A stretch of DNA of 64,000 bases from CAG-791 sp963658405 (GTDB taxonomy: Bacteria; Bacillota; Clostridia; Lachnospirales; Lachnospiraceae): NCBI GenBank assembly GCA_963658405.1, contig CAVKQI010000002.1:1-64000 (forward strand), written 5' to 3'. Below are positions 41,655 through 50,453 of this stretch, piece by piece. Under the pieces are notes generated by a model. That model searched no databases. It saw only the letters and a list, made by a program, of their open reading frames with translations, and had not been told where the DNA came from. How positions within the stretch are numbered: the stretch's first letter is position 1; each line of letters starts with the position of its first letter. The translations under genes were made by a program, and so were the position numbers.

Positions 41655-44528
41655 TTGACGGAAACTGCAGACTATCCTGCAGATGGGCCTTTATCCGGTG
41701 CTGTGTGGTTAAAAATGGGTGCGGAAAAAAGAAAAAGGGTTGTCAAAGACAGAAAAAGGATAGCGCCATGGATCTGCGGGCCAGTCTTACTGTTCGGCCT
41801 TCTGTTTCTGCTGCCGGGCATCCTTGCCTTTGCAAGGGAAGGGGAGAAGCAGGCGAGCGAAACAGAAAAGCAGGTGATCCGTGTGGCCTTTCCCCTGCAG
41901 GAGGGGATCAATGAATACCGGGCGGACGGTACGCCCACCGGCTATAACTATGATTATCTGGAAAAGCTGGCGGAGTATACCGGCTGGGAGATAGAATACG
42001 TCCCCTATGAAGAGGAGGACGAAAATCAGGCGATCCAGCATGCCATCGATGATCTGCAGGCAGGAAAGGTGGATCTCTTAGGACCGATGCTTAAAAACGA
42101 GAGCACACAGGAGATGCTGGAATTCCCGGAATTAAGCTACGGCACGGTCTATTCTACGCTCTGTGCCCTGGAGACAGGGAGCCTGCGGGAGGATAATCTG
42201 AACCTCCAGAGCTGTCTGCGGGTAGGACTGTTGGCCAAGGCGAATAATACCAATACAGAAGTAAAGAGATACCTGCATTCTGAGAATTATGCCTATACTC
42301 TCAGCTACTTTGAAGATGATGAGGCACTCCTGGAAGCGCTGGAGCAGGGAACGGTGGATGCGATCTCCGGAGGCTCCCTGTCCCCGGTGAGCGGGACGCG
42401 GATCGTGGCCAGATTCAATCCGAGATCCTTTTATTTTGCCGCCACGAAAGGCGATACAGAGCTGACGGAAAAGCTGGATGAAGCCATCAGCGCGCTGAAT
42501 CAGGCACAGCCCAACTACCAGAATGAACTGTATGATAAGTATTTCGGAGGCGAAAACAACGGCTTTTCCATGGATGAGAGCCAGAAGGCCTATCTGTCCT
42601 CTGTGGGAACGCTGCGGGTACTGTGCGTGGACAATGACGCCCCCTATGTCTATGAAAAGGACGGCAAGGCCGCGGGCATGCTGGTGTCCATCATTGACGA
42701 CTTCGCCGACAAAAGTGATATGACGACGGAATATACCTTCTGTCAGAGCCGCAGGGAAGCAGAGAGCATACTGCAGCAGGAAGACTACGATATGCTCATC
42801 GGCACTCCCTTTACCTCCCGGTACTGCGTATCCATCGGTTTTCTCACCAGTGAGAAGGTGATGGAGTCCAATTTCCTGATGGCCCATCAGAAGGGAAATG
42901 ATAGCTGTGATACGATAGCGCTGGTGGACGGTATGGAAGAAATGCTGGATACCTCAGCCTATACATCTGTACAGCTCTATGACAATGCCGGGGAGTGTCT
43001 GACTGCGGTCAGGGAAGGAAAAGCGGACGCAGCCATCGGAGACCGTTCTATTCTGGAGTACTATTCTCACGATGAGGGAAACAGCAGCCTGCAGGTGTCT
43101 CTCGTGCCGGGGCAGGTGCAGGATATCTGCATCGGCTTGTCAAAGCAGTGCGATGTACAGCTGATCTGGCAGTTCAATGATTATCTCTACAGTCTCACCG
43201 ATGTGGAGAAGACGAGCTTTCTGGATCTGAACAGTACCCATGCGACCAATCTGTCTTTCCGTCTTTTTGTCCAGGCCTATCCGATCCATGCCATAGTGAT
43301 CGTCTGCATTCTGTCCATAGCCGTGACATTTGTGTTCTTCGGATGCTGGTATGTCTGGAAAATGAATAAGAAGAACGAGGAGCTGCGGCTGGCCAATGAG
43401 GTAAAGAGTGATTTCCTGGCGCGCATGAGCCACGACATCCGCACACCTATGAATGGTATCATCGGCCTTCTGGATATCGCCGACCGCTTTGCGGATGATC
43501 CGGAGACGGTCCGAAAGTATCACCGCAAGATCCGGATGGCCACGGATTATCTGCTGGCACTGATCAATGACGTGCTGAATATGAGTAAGTTAGAGTCAGG
43601 GAAGGTGGTGCTGGCCAGAGAGTCGGTCTATCTGCGGGAGACCATGGATAACTGCAAGGACATTCTGGAGGCAAGGGCCAATGAGGAAGGCGTCACGCTG
43701 GATGGCTCGGGTCTGGATGACTTTAATCCGCCGCGGGTATTCACCAGTCCCCTGCATCTGCGCCAGATCCTGATGAATGTCATCGGTAATGCCATCAAAT
43801 ACAATAAGCCCGGAGGCAGAGTGGAGGTATCCGCCCGGATCCTGAAGCAGTCGGAAAAATACATCACCTGTGAGTTTATGGTAGAAGATACGGGCATCGG
43901 CATGAGCGAGGAATTCCAGAAGCATGCCTTTGAGCCATTCTCCCAGGAGAATGTGGATACGCATGGGGAGTTAAAGGGCACGGGCCTTGGACTCTCCATC
44001 GTAAAAAGACTGGTGGATGCCATGGGCGGCAGCGTTCAGGTGGTAAGCCGTCCCGGAGAGGGCACCAGGTTTATCTGGGTGCTTCGCTTTGAGATCGATC
44101 AGAACTATCGGGAGCAGGAGGTGAAGCACGAGCCAGAACCGGTGGACCTGGAAAAATGCAGGGTGCTGGCCGCAGAGGATAATGCCCTGAATGCGGAGAT
44201 CCTCCAGTTTATCTTAGAGGATGCCGGCGCGAAAGTAGTGATGACCGAGAACGGCAGGGAGGCTGTGGAGGCCTATGCCGCTTCGGCTCCCGGCAGCTTT
44301 GACTTTATTCTGATGGATATCATGATGCCGGAGATGAACGGCTATGAGGCCGCCGAGGCGATCCGCGACTTGAGCCGGGAGGACGCAAAAACCGTGCCCA
44401 TCATCGCCCTGACCGCCAATGCCTACACCGAGGATAAGCAAAAGGCCCTGAAAGCCGGCATGAACGATCATATCGCAAAGCCGGTGGATATGGAAAAGCT
44501 GCTGAAGACGTTGCAGAGGTATATCTGA
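41655..44528 (+). CDS. BvgS-like hybrid histidine kinase with two SBP family-3 domains
   Basis: A 957-residue kinase. An N-terminal helix (about 37-57) is followed by two family-3 solute-binding domains (about 70-300, starting VIRVAFPLQEG, and 315-535, starting TLRVLCVDNDAPYVY), a second helix (541-567), HisKA (MSHDIRTP, His593), HATPase (NVIGNAIKYNKPGG, GTGLGLSI) and a receiver (Asp888 in ILMDIMMP). It senses a small extracytoplasmic ligand directly. TTG 41655 is 6 bp after the NRPS2 stop, so it belongs to the operon and may sense the product or a precursor amino acid. Confidence 0.9.
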   Translation: MTETADYPADGPLSGAVWLKMGAEKRKRVVKDRKRIAPWICGPVLLFGLLFLLPGILAFAREGEKQASETEKQVIRVAFPLQEGINEYRADGTPTGYNYDYLEKLAEYTGWEIEYVPYEEEDENQAIQHAIDDLQAGKVDLLGPMLKNESTQEMLEFPELSYGTVYSTLCALETGSLREDNLNLQSCLRVGLLAKANNTNTEVKRYLHSENYAYTLSYFEDDEALLEALEQGTVDAISGGSLSPVSGTRIVARFNPRSFYFAATKGDTELTEKLDEAISALNQAQPNYQNELYDKYFGGENNGFSMDESQKAYLSSVGTLRVLCVDNDAPYVYEKDGKAAGMLVSIIDDFADKSDMTTEYTFCQSRREAESILQQEDYDMLIGTPFTSRYCVSIGFLTSEKVMESNFLMAHQKGNDSCDTIALVDGMEEMLDTSAYTSVQLYDNAGECLTAVREGKADAAIGDRSILEYYSHDEGNSSLQVSLVPGQVQDICIGLSKQCDVQLIWQFNDYLYSLTDVEKTSFLDLNSTHATNLSFRLFVQAYPIHAIVIVCILSIAVTFVFFGCWYVWKMNKKNEELRLANEVKSDFLARMSHDIRTPMNGIIGLLDIADRFADDPETVRKYHRKIRMATDYLLALINDVLNMSKLESGKVVLARESVYLRETMDNCKDILEARANEEGVTLDGSGLDDFNPPRVFTSPLHLRQILMNVIGNAIKYNKPGGRVEVSARILKQSEKYITCEFMVEDTGIGMSEEFQKHAFEPFSQENVDTHGELKGTGLGLSIVKRLVDAMGGSVQVVSRPGEGTRFIWVLRFEIDQNYREQEVKHEPEPVDLEKCRVLAAEDNALNAEILQFILEDAGAKVVMTENGREAVEAYAASAPGSFDFILMDIMMPEMNGYEAAEAIRDLSREDAKTVPIIALTANAYTEDKQKALKAGMNDHIAKPVDMEKLLKTLQRYI

Positions 44529-44549
44529 CAGTGCAGAAAAGTTTGTATA

Positions 44550-44581
44550 GCCGCAGCAAGCTGCGGCAGAAAGAGGTAAAA
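44550..44581 (+). repeat. Minimal leader module before malic enzyme
   Basis: Only the last hairpin remains: GCCGCAGCAAGCTGCGGC, then AGAAAGAGGTAAAA directly at the ATG. Confidence 0.75.
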
Positions 44582-45757
44582 ATGAACTACAATGAATTAA
44601 GTTTGAAGATGCATGAGGAAAATCAGGGAAAGATTTCTGTTGTATCCAAGGTGGCGGTAAAGACAAGAGATGACTTAAGCACCGCGTATACCCCCGGTGT
44701 CGCAGAGCCCTGCCGGAGGATCGCGGCTAAGAAGAGCGAAGTATACCGCTATACGGCAAAGAAAAATCTGGTGGCCGTGGTGACAGACGGTACCGCTGTC
44801 CTTGGCCTCGGGGATATCGGACCGGAGGCAGCCATGCCGGTTATGGAGGGAAAAGCCATTCTCTTTAAGGAGTTCGGCGATGTGGATGCCTTCCCGATCT
44901 GCCTGGATACCAAGGATGTGGATGAGATCGTAGAGACCGTAAAGAGAATCGCACCGGGTTTTGGCGGAATCAATCTGGAGGACATTTCCGCGCCGCGCTG
45001 CTTTGAAATCGAGAGACGGCTGAAGGAAGAGTTGGACATTCCGGTCTTCCATGATGATCAGCACGGAACTGCCATCGTTGTGGCAGCCGGACTCTTAAAT
45101 GCCCTGAAATTAGTGGGCAAGAAAATGGAAGAGGCAGAGATCGTCATCAACGGAGCGGGATCTGCCGGCATTTCCATTGCAAAGCTCTTACTCCAGTTCG
45201 GCGCCGGCAATATCGTGCTTGTGGACAAGAACGGGGCGGTATCCAGGGACGAAGAATGGTTAAATGATGCACAGCGCGCAATGGCAGAAAAGACAAACAA
45301 ACGGAACGAGCGCGGTGTGCTTGCCGAGATCATGAAGGGGAAGGACGTATTTATCGGCGTATCGGCCCCGAATATTGTGACAGCGGAGATGGTCAGCACC
45401 ATGAACAAGGATGCCATCGTATTTGCAATGGCCAACCCGACACCGGAAATCATGCCGGAAGAAGCAAAACGCGGAGGCGCACGCGTCATTGCCACCGGAC
45501 GCAGCGACTATCCCAATCAGATCAATAACGTACTTGTATTCCCCGGCATCTTCCGCGGCGCCCTGAATGCAATGGCAACCGATATCACAGAGGAAATGAA
45601 GATCGCAGCAGCGCGCGCCATCGCAGCGATCGTAAAGGACGAGGAGCTCTCCGAAGAATATATCATTCCGGGTGCATTCAATCCGGATGTCGCCAAAGCA
45701 GTAGCTGCCGAAGTGGAAAATATGGCGCAAAAGCTTGGCATTACCAAGGAAATTTGA
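44582..45757 (+). CDS. NAD(P)-dependent malic enzyme
   Basis: A 391-residue malic enzyme (short bacterial type) that decarboxylates malate to pyruvate with NAD(P)+. Seen motifs: the malic N-terminal domain with YTPGVAEPC, the active-site region TDGTAVLGLGDIGPEA, the metal-binding FHDDQHGTA and the dinucleotide motif INGAGSAGIS. ATG 44582 lies behind GAGGTAAAA of the leader module; the open frame upstream encodes the hairpin and is ignored. It is probably an independent transcription unit after the NRPS operon, ending in a strong terminator. Confidence 0.93.
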   Translation: MNYNELSLKMHEENQGKISVVSKVAVKTRDDLSTAYTPGVAEPCRRIAAKKSEVYRYTAKKNLVAVVTDGTAVLGLGDIGPEAAMPVMEGKAILFKEFGDVDAFPICLDTKDVDEIVETVKRIAPGFGGINLEDISAPRCFEIERRLKEELDIPVFHDDQHGTAIVVAAGLLNALKLVGKKMEEAEIVINGAGSAGISIAKLLLQFGAGNIVLVDKNGAVSRDEEWLNDAQRAMAEKTNKRNERGVLAEIMKGKDVFIGVSAPNIVTAEMVSTMNKDAIVFAMANPTPEIMPEEAKRGGARVIATGRSDYPNQINNVLVFPGIFRGALNAMATDITEEMKIAAARAIAAIVKDEELSEEYIIPGAFNPDVAKAVAAEVENMAQKLGITKEI

Positions 45758-45760
45758 GGA

Positions 45761-45794
45761 AAAATCCCGGGGAGTAATTTCCCCGGGATTTTGC
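45761..45794 (+). terminator. Rho-independent terminator
   Basis: AAAATCCCGGGGA/TTCCCCGGGATTTT, a perfect GC-rich hairpin with A/T arms, which could act in both directions. Confidence 0.85.
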
Positions 45795-45830
45795 GTCGGA
45801 AAACAAGGATGAGAGCGGGAGGAAGGACAG

Positions 45831-46955
45831 ATGCCTTTTAAGATTGTACGCAACGACATCACCAAAATGGATGCGGAGGCCATCGTTAATACAGCCAATG
45901 ACCATGTCGCTGTGGGGACGGGCTGTGACAGTGCAGTCTATCAGGCGGCGGGTTATGAGAAGCTCCTGCAGTATCGGAAAGAAAAGATCGGCTTCATGCC
46001 GGAGGGGGAGGCTTTTCTTACGCCGGGCTTTGGCCTGAAGGCCAAGTATATCATTCATGCTGTCAGCCCCGCCTATCTGGACGGAAAGCATGGAGAAGAG
46101 GAAAAGCTCCGCTCCTGTTATCGGAAAAGCCTGCAGATCGCCGCAGAAAAGGGCATCCGCTCGCTGGCCTTTCCGCTAATTGGGACCGGCAGCTTTGGCT
46201 ATCCCAAGGAGGAGGGGATGCGGATCGCCGTGGATGAGATACAGGGCTTTCTCAGGGACAATGACATGGAAATCTATCTGGTCGTCTTTGACGCCGGGGC
46301 GACGCGGCTGGGGAAGAAGCTGTATCCGGATCTGGAGCCTTATATAGACAGTCATTATGTGGAGGCGGCAGACGCCAGGGAATATGGTGCCTGCTATCTT
46401 AACAGAAAGCCGGAATCTGCAGAGGATCCGCAGTCAGCGCGTGAGACGGCAGGGAGAGAGTCTTTTGAAAAAGCATCTTTCGAGAAGCTATCTTCTGAGA
46501 AGATAGCTCCTGAGAGCAAATCCCATGAGGAGACTTCCTGCGAGCAGACTTCCTTNNNNNNNNNNNNNNNNNNNNNNNNNNNNGAGGACAGACTGGAAGA
46601 GCGGATGCGCTGCAGGACAGACACCTTCTCCCAGTATCTTCTGCAGCTGATCCGGGAAAAGGACATGGGAAATGCAGAGGTATATGAGCGGGCCATCGTG
46701 GACAGAAAGATCTTTTCTAAGATCAAAAACAATGCGGACTACCATCCGAACAAGCTGACGGCGCTGTGCCTCTGTATCGGGGCCATGCTGAACATGGAGG
46801 AGGCAAAGGCATTGCTGGCCAGGGCCGGCTACGCCTTTTCCCCCTGTGACAAGACCGATATCATCTTTGCTTATTTCATCGAAAATAAGATCTATGACAT
46901 GATCGAGCTGGATATTCAGCTGGAAGAGCACGGATTGTCCTGCGTGATTTCATAG
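45831..46955 (+). CDS. Macro-domain protein with C-terminal helical domain
   Basis: About 374 residues interrupted by a 28-base gap. Residues 1-170 are a macro domain (DITKMDAEAIVNTAND, GTGCDSAVY, PLIGTGSFGYP) that binds or hydrolyses ADP-ribose groups. Then comes a Ser/Glu/Lys low-complexity linker of repeated SFEKASFEKLSSEK type, in which the gap lies, and a C-terminal helical domain (DRKIFSKIKNNADYHPNKLT...GYAFSPCDKTDII), which looks helix-turn-helix-like. The same C-terminal arrangement occurs in other clostridial macro proteins. It lies 317 bp before an ADP-ribosylglycohydrolase gene, so both likely act in ADP-ribose turnover. Confidence 0.8.
   Translation: MPFKIVRNDITKMDAEAIVNTANDHVAVGTGCDSAVYQAAGYEKLLQYRKEKIGFMPEGEAFLTPGFGLKAKYIIHAVSPAYLDGKHGEEEKLRSCYRKSLQIAAEKGIRSLAFPLIGTGSFGYPKEEGMRIAVDEIQGFLRDNDMEIYLVVFDAGATRLGKKLYPDLEPYIDSHYVEAADAREYGACYLNRKPESAEDPQSARETAGRESFEKASFEKLSSEKIAPESKSHEETSCEQTSXXXXXXXXXXEDRLEERMRCRTDTFSQYLLQLIREKDMGNAEVYERAIVDRKIFSKIKNNADYHPNKLTALCLCIGAMLNMEEAKALLARAGYAFSPCDKTDIIFAYFIENKIYDMIELDIQLEEHGLSCVIS
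46556..46583. other. Assembly gap (28 N) in the macro-protein linker
   Basis: The gap falls within the low-complexity Ser/Glu repeat linker, so a collapsed tandem repeat is likely and the true linker length is unknown. Confidence 0.9.
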
Positions 46956-46975
46956 TTTTGGAATATCTATTTAAC

Positions 46976-47043
46976 GGCTGCCGCATTTCCATGTGAATTG
47001 ACTTCTTGCAGACATATTCACGATTGAAATCGGAAGGCGGCTA
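46976..47043. repeat. Second palindromic repeat family, copy 2
   Basis: GCTGCCGCATTTC...GTGAATTG...CTTGCA...ATATTCACGATTGAAAT...AGGCGGC. GTGAAT/ATTCAC, ATTTC/GAAAT and GCCGC/GCGGC nest into one long hairpin. It is related to 12862-12927. The rest of 47044-47272 shows only AG-rich CAGCAGG/CTGCAG repeats and no gene. Confidence 0.6.
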
Positions 47044-47272
47044 ATAGATACATTTTTGAGAGGGAAGCACCGGGACGAATGAGGTGTTCGCCCGGAAAGC
47101 GACAAGGTTTTGGGACTCTTAGTATATAATCCTCACAAGCTGTAGAAACAATACTAAAAAACAGAAAAGGCAGCAGGAATACAGAAAGTGCTGCATGCGT
47201 ACTGAAAGGCTGCAGAAATACGGAAAAAAGCAGCAGGCTGTCACTGCAAAACAGCTGCGTAAGGAGGTATAT

Positions 47273-48109
47273 ATGGAGAAGAGAACCTTAAGAGATGCTA
47301 TTTACGGACAGGCGGTGGGAGATGCCCTTGGTTTGCCGGTACAATTCAAATACCGGGATCAGTATCCATTGGTGGAGACCATGCTGCCGGATGCGTTTTC
47401 CGGAACACGAAAGGGCACTTTTTCTGATGATACCAGTATGGCCCTGGCGATCTGCGATAGCATCCGGACGAGAGGATATGTGGATGCAGCCGGTATCCGC
47501 CGCAACTTTAAGGCATGGCTGTATGAGGGAAAGTATACCCAGATAGGGGAGGCTTTTGATATCGGCTCTACCTGTGAGGAGGCCATAGAGTCCGGAAGGG
47601 GCCTATCGGATGAATGGAGTCAGGGAAACGGATCCCTGATGCGGACCATTCCCCTGGCGTTTGTACCGGATATTACCGATGAGGAAATCCGGGAGGTCTC
47701 CGCCATCACCCATGCCCATCCCAACTGCATGGAGGCCTGTGTGTGCTATGTAAAGATCGCCCGGGACCTGCTGGCCGGAATTCCTCTGAAGGAGTCTATC
47801 CTTTCCCGGATCTCGGATACCTCTGTTTTTCAGCGGATACGGCAGATAGAAAACTGCAGGCGCCAGGAGATCCGATCCACCGGATTCGTCGTGGATACCT
47901 TTGAGGCGGCCATGTGGTGCCTGCTGACCACGGATAACTACCGGGACTGCCTGATCAAAGCAGTCAACCTGGGACAGGATACGGATTCCATCGGTGCGGT
48001 GGCGGGAGGCCTGGCCGGCATCCTCTACGGGATGGAGAGCATACCGAAGGAATGGATCGATTGCATTTATAAAAAGATGACCATAGAAAGATACCTTTTT
48101 GCGTTTTAA
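47273..48109 (+). CDS. ADP-ribosylglycohydrolase family protein
   Basis: A 278-residue DraG/ARH-type hydrolase that removes ADP-ribose from protein side chains or small molecules using two Mg2+. Metal motifs are visible: GTFSDDTSMALAI near the N terminus and GQDTDSIGAVAGGLAG near the C terminus; GQAVGDALGLPVQF matches the family start. ATG 47273 follows TAAGGAGGTAT; the upstream open frame lacks homology. It neighbours a macro-domain gene, a functional match. Confidence 0.9.
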   Translation: MEKRTLRDAIYGQAVGDALGLPVQFKYRDQYPLVETMLPDAFSGTRKGTFSDDTSMALAICDSIRTRGYVDAAGIRRNFKAWLYEGKYTQIGEAFDIGSTCEEAIESGRGLSDEWSQGNGSLMRTIPLAFVPDITDEEIREVSAITHAHPNCMEACVCYVKIARDLLAGIPLKESILSRISDTSVFQRIRQIENCRRQEIRSTGFVVDTFEAAMWCLLTTDNYRDCLIKAVNLGQDTDSIGAVAGGLAGILYGMESIPKEWIDCIYKKMTIERYLFAF

Positions 48110-48234
48110 AAAGACCGCACATCCGTATATATGGACTTTGTCCCGGATGTCTGCCAGGAAAAACGTGATCAAGGTCCGCACTTCCACGGGAGCCTATCAG
48201 GATTACGCAGCATTGGCAGGAGTGCCGATACAGT

Positions 48235-49272
48235 TTAAGCCTCGCGGGCATTCCTGCGTACCTCTCTGGGGGTCATACCGTAGAGCTCCTTGAAGAGCCG
48301 GTTAAAGATCGTCTGATTGGAGAAGCCGCTCCTGGCCATGACTTCGGCCACAGATAGATCCGAGGTCTTTAACAGTCGTCCTGCATGGGAAATCCGCACC
48401 TCGTCCAGATAGCGAAGGAAGGTAATGCCCATGTACTTTTTAAAGAAACGGCAGAAATATTCCCTGGTAAAGCCGGTAAAGGCCGCCATGTCATCCAGGG
48501 TCAGCTTTTCGCTGTAGTGCTCATTGACATAAGTGATGATCTCCCGGATGGTATCGTTGGGTTGCTTCAAGGCCGTGACGGTGCCGGAGGGAGCATAGAC
48601 AGAAAAATAACGGATCAGATCTGCAAGCATCAGCAAGGCCGTGCCGTCGGAGCGCATGGCGCTGGTGCTTTCATTTTTGATATGATTGCGGATCAGATCC
48701 TGGGCCAGCCGGCACAGACGGATGTAGTGGGTGGAATTGGGATCATCCAGGGGAATGGGGCGGCAGCGGATCCGGTAGAGCTCCAGGTCGGGGCAGTAGA
48801 CGGAGAGCTGCTTCTTGTCCACATGGATGCACAGGAACATGTACAGCGTAGAGCCGGAATGAATGGCATGAACCTCCCCGGNNNNNNNNNNNNNNNNNNN
48901 NNNNNNNNNNNNNNNNNNNNNNNNNNNNNNNNNNNNNNNNNNNNNNNNNNNNNNNNNNNNNNNNNNNNNNNNNNNNNNNNNNNNNNNNNNNNNNNNNNNN
49001 NNNNNNNNNNNNNNNNNNNNNNNNNNNNNNNNNNNNNNNNNNNNNNNNNNNNNNNNNNNNNNNNNNNNNNNNNNNNNNNNNNNNNNNNNNNNNNNNNNNN
49101 NNNNNNNNNNNNNNNNNNNNNNNNNNNNNNNNNNNNNNNNNNNNNNNNNNNNNNNNNNNNNNNNNNNNNNNNNNNNNNNNNNNNNNNNNNNNNNNNNNNN
49201 NNNNNNNNNNNNNNNNNNNNNNNNNNNNNNNNNNNNNNNNNNNNNNNNNNNNNNNNNNNCCTCCTGAAACAA
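48235..49272 (-). CDS. AraC-family transcriptional regulator, interrupted by gap
   Basis: The C-terminal part (48235-48881) is clear: a double helix-turn-helix with LTLDDMAAFTGFTREYFCRFFKKYMG and SVAEVMARSGFSNQTIFNRLFKELYGMTPREVRR, preceded by the end of a cupin-like sensor domain (VHAIHSGSTLYMFLCIHVD). The N-terminal 126 or so codons are lost in the gap. The start is uncertain; TTG 49272 keeps the frame only if the gap length is true. It is divergent from the 57-codon gene at 49345 and probably regulates it. Confidence 0.75.
   Translation of the reverse strand: MFQEXXXXXXXXXXXXXXXXXXXXXXXXXXXXXXXXXXXXXXXXXXXXXXXXXXXXXXXXXXXXXXXXXXXXXXXXXXXXXXXXXXXXXXXXXXXXXXXXXXXXXXXXXXXXXXXXXXXXXXXXXXXXXXXGEVHAIHSGSTLYMFLCIHVDKKQLSVYCPDLELYRIRCRPIPLDDPNSTHYIRLCRLAQDLIRNHIKNESTSAMRSDGTALLMLADLIRYFSVYAPSGTVTALKQPNDTIREIITYVNEHYSEKLTLDDMAAFTGFTREYFCRFFKKYMGITFLRYLDEVRISHAGRLLKTSDLSVAEVMARSGFSNQTIFNRLFKELYGMTPREVRRNAREA
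48882..49259. other. Assembly gap (378 N)
   Basis: Falls inside the N-terminal domain of the AraC-type regulator. Its length is a multiple of three, but may be an estimate. Confidence 0.9.
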
Positions 49273-49344
49273 GCGTAGAATACGGATTGTAAAGAAAAAG
49301 AGAGAAGAAAAGAAGAATCCACAAAGAAGAAGGAGGATAATAAC

Positions 49345-49518
49345 ATGAGTACATTAGCAATTTCCAACAGCAAGGCAGTGAGCAGAGAACAGAAGTCCTG
49401 GAAGGAACGCATCAAGGCATATTTTGAGGAGAACGGTGCGTACTTCGCAGCAGCAATGACCGCTATGAACGGCAGCTATTATGCAGCAGCACAGCTGGCA
49501 AGCGACGCAAGACGCTGA
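49345..49518 (+). CDS. 57-residue Ala/Tyr-rich small protein
   Basis: A short gene starting ATG 49345 directly behind AAGGAGGATAATAAC, an ideal ribosome-binding site. The peptide begins MSTLAISNSKAVSREQKSW, has a charged middle (KERIKAYFEENG) and an Ala/Met/Tyr-rich C-terminal part (YFAAAMTAMNGSYYAAAQLA) ending DARR. It has no signal peptide, no cysteine and only a short amphipathic helix. I do not recognise the family. It is transcribed divergently from an AraC-type gene and followed by a large hairpin RNA and a terminator, suggesting a short highly expressed transcript. A RiPP precursor is possible, but no modifying enzyme is near. Confidence 0.65.
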   Translation: MSTLAISNSKAVSREQKSWKERIKAYFEENGAYFAAAMTAMNGSYYAAAQLASDARR

Positions 49519-49583
49519 GAATAATCCGGCGTAAAGAAACAGAATTAACGGAAACGTAATAGAATTACAATAAAAAAGCAGTG

Positions 49584-49705
49584 TTGCGAAAGGCCGTGCC
49601 GCAGAGCACTACTGCATGGCTCGCACCTGTGCAGCGAGTACCGTTTTGCCAAGGATGCGATCCATGCAGTAGCACCCCGCGGCACGGGGCGGGTACACAT
49701 CGCAA
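49584..49705 (+). ncRNA. Long nested stem-loop RNA of unknown class
   Basis: Three helices nest without breaks: TTGCGA/TCGCAA (outer), CCGTGCCGC/GCGGCACGG and CTACTGCATGG/CCATGCAGTAG, closing a 42-base apical region that itself contains CTCGC/GCGAG. Perfect complementarity over 26 paired positions is unlikely by chance. No T-run directly follows, so it is not a simple terminator. It may be a small RNA or the structured 3' UTR of the 57-codon gene. I could not match it to 6S, SRP, tmRNA or RNase P. Confidence 0.6.
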
Positions 49706-49742
49706 TATTAAATTACAAACATACCTTCTATAACAACAGAGA

Positions 49743-49797
49743 AAACAGGACTTATTTCACAATTTTCAGGTGGTGAGATAAGTCCTGTTTCTTTTTT
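49743..49797 (+). terminator. Rho-independent terminator
   Basis: AACAGGACTTAT...TCAC pairs with TGAGATAAGTCCTGTT and is followed by TCTTTTTT. It ends the transcript of the small protein and structured RNA. The remaining bases to 49854 hold no gene. Confidence 0.88.
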
Positions 49798-49854
49798 AAA
49801 AAATATGAAATTGTGAAGTATTCAATAATAATCCGATAGATAAAAACAGGGAGA

Positions 49855-50274
49855 TCAGGAAATCTCTACAATCTCATCCAGAGAAACCGTGGTGCCGTCC
49901 GTAAATGTCAGGGTGCGGGCAAATTCATCCAGCTTCTTCACATGCCCGGTCAGTGTGGTATAAGAGCCACCTTCCTTGCGTGTATCCGGCACAAAGCATG
50001 TCAGGGTGACCTGAGGATGATCCTCCAGGTGGGCAGCGATCCTCTGCAGCGTCTCGCTCATGCGTACCAGCATATCCTCATCCGGCACGATGCGCCGCTC
50101 GGTCAGCCGCCCGGTCTCATCCACCGCCTCCTCATAGCCGGTGAGAGCGGCAAAAGGAGAAAACTGCGCCGCCCGGTCCGCCATGGACATAGGGGGTCTG
50201 GTGGGGGAAACATGGTGGGGAAGGTGGATAATGTCCTGATATTTATCTTTATAACTATCTTTTTCCTGCTTCAT
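49855..50274 (-). CDS. YolD-like protein
   Basis: A 139-residue YolD-family protein with the hallmark HLPHHVSPTRPPMSMADRAAQFSPFAALTGYEEAV. In Bacillus, YolD-like genes are paired with Y-family polymerases (UvrX/YqjW) in SOS-controlled units; the same order is seen here, 180 bp behind the polymerase. They are thought to assist or restrain mutagenic polymerase activity. ATG 50274 was chosen; an upstream in-frame TTG at 50301 has no ribosome-binding site. Confidence 0.85.
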   Translation of the reverse strand: MKQEKDSYKDKYQDIIHLPHHVSPTRPPMSMADRAAQFSPFAALTGYEEAVDETGRLTERRIVPDEDMLVRMSETLQRIAAHLEDHPQVTLTCFVPDTRKEGGSYTTLTGHVKKLDEFARTLTFTDGTTVSLDEIVEIS

Positions 50275-50453
50275 ATCTGATCTTTCGTATCTAATCCCCA
50301 ATTTATGCCATCAATGTCCAGATGCCTCAATGAAATCTACTCGTGCACCGGCAAAGCAAGAGTATCCGTGTCCTGTAAATAAGGTGTCGACAGAAATTCC
50401 GTATCCTGCACAGTCGGATAACATAACCGATAACCGGATACAGCAACGCTTTG

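Noticed and set aside
49584..49705. 6S RNA, SRP RNA or tmRNA
   Set aside because: The nested continuous stems lack the large central bubble of 6S, the SRP Alu/S-domain motifs and a tmRNA tRNA-like end.
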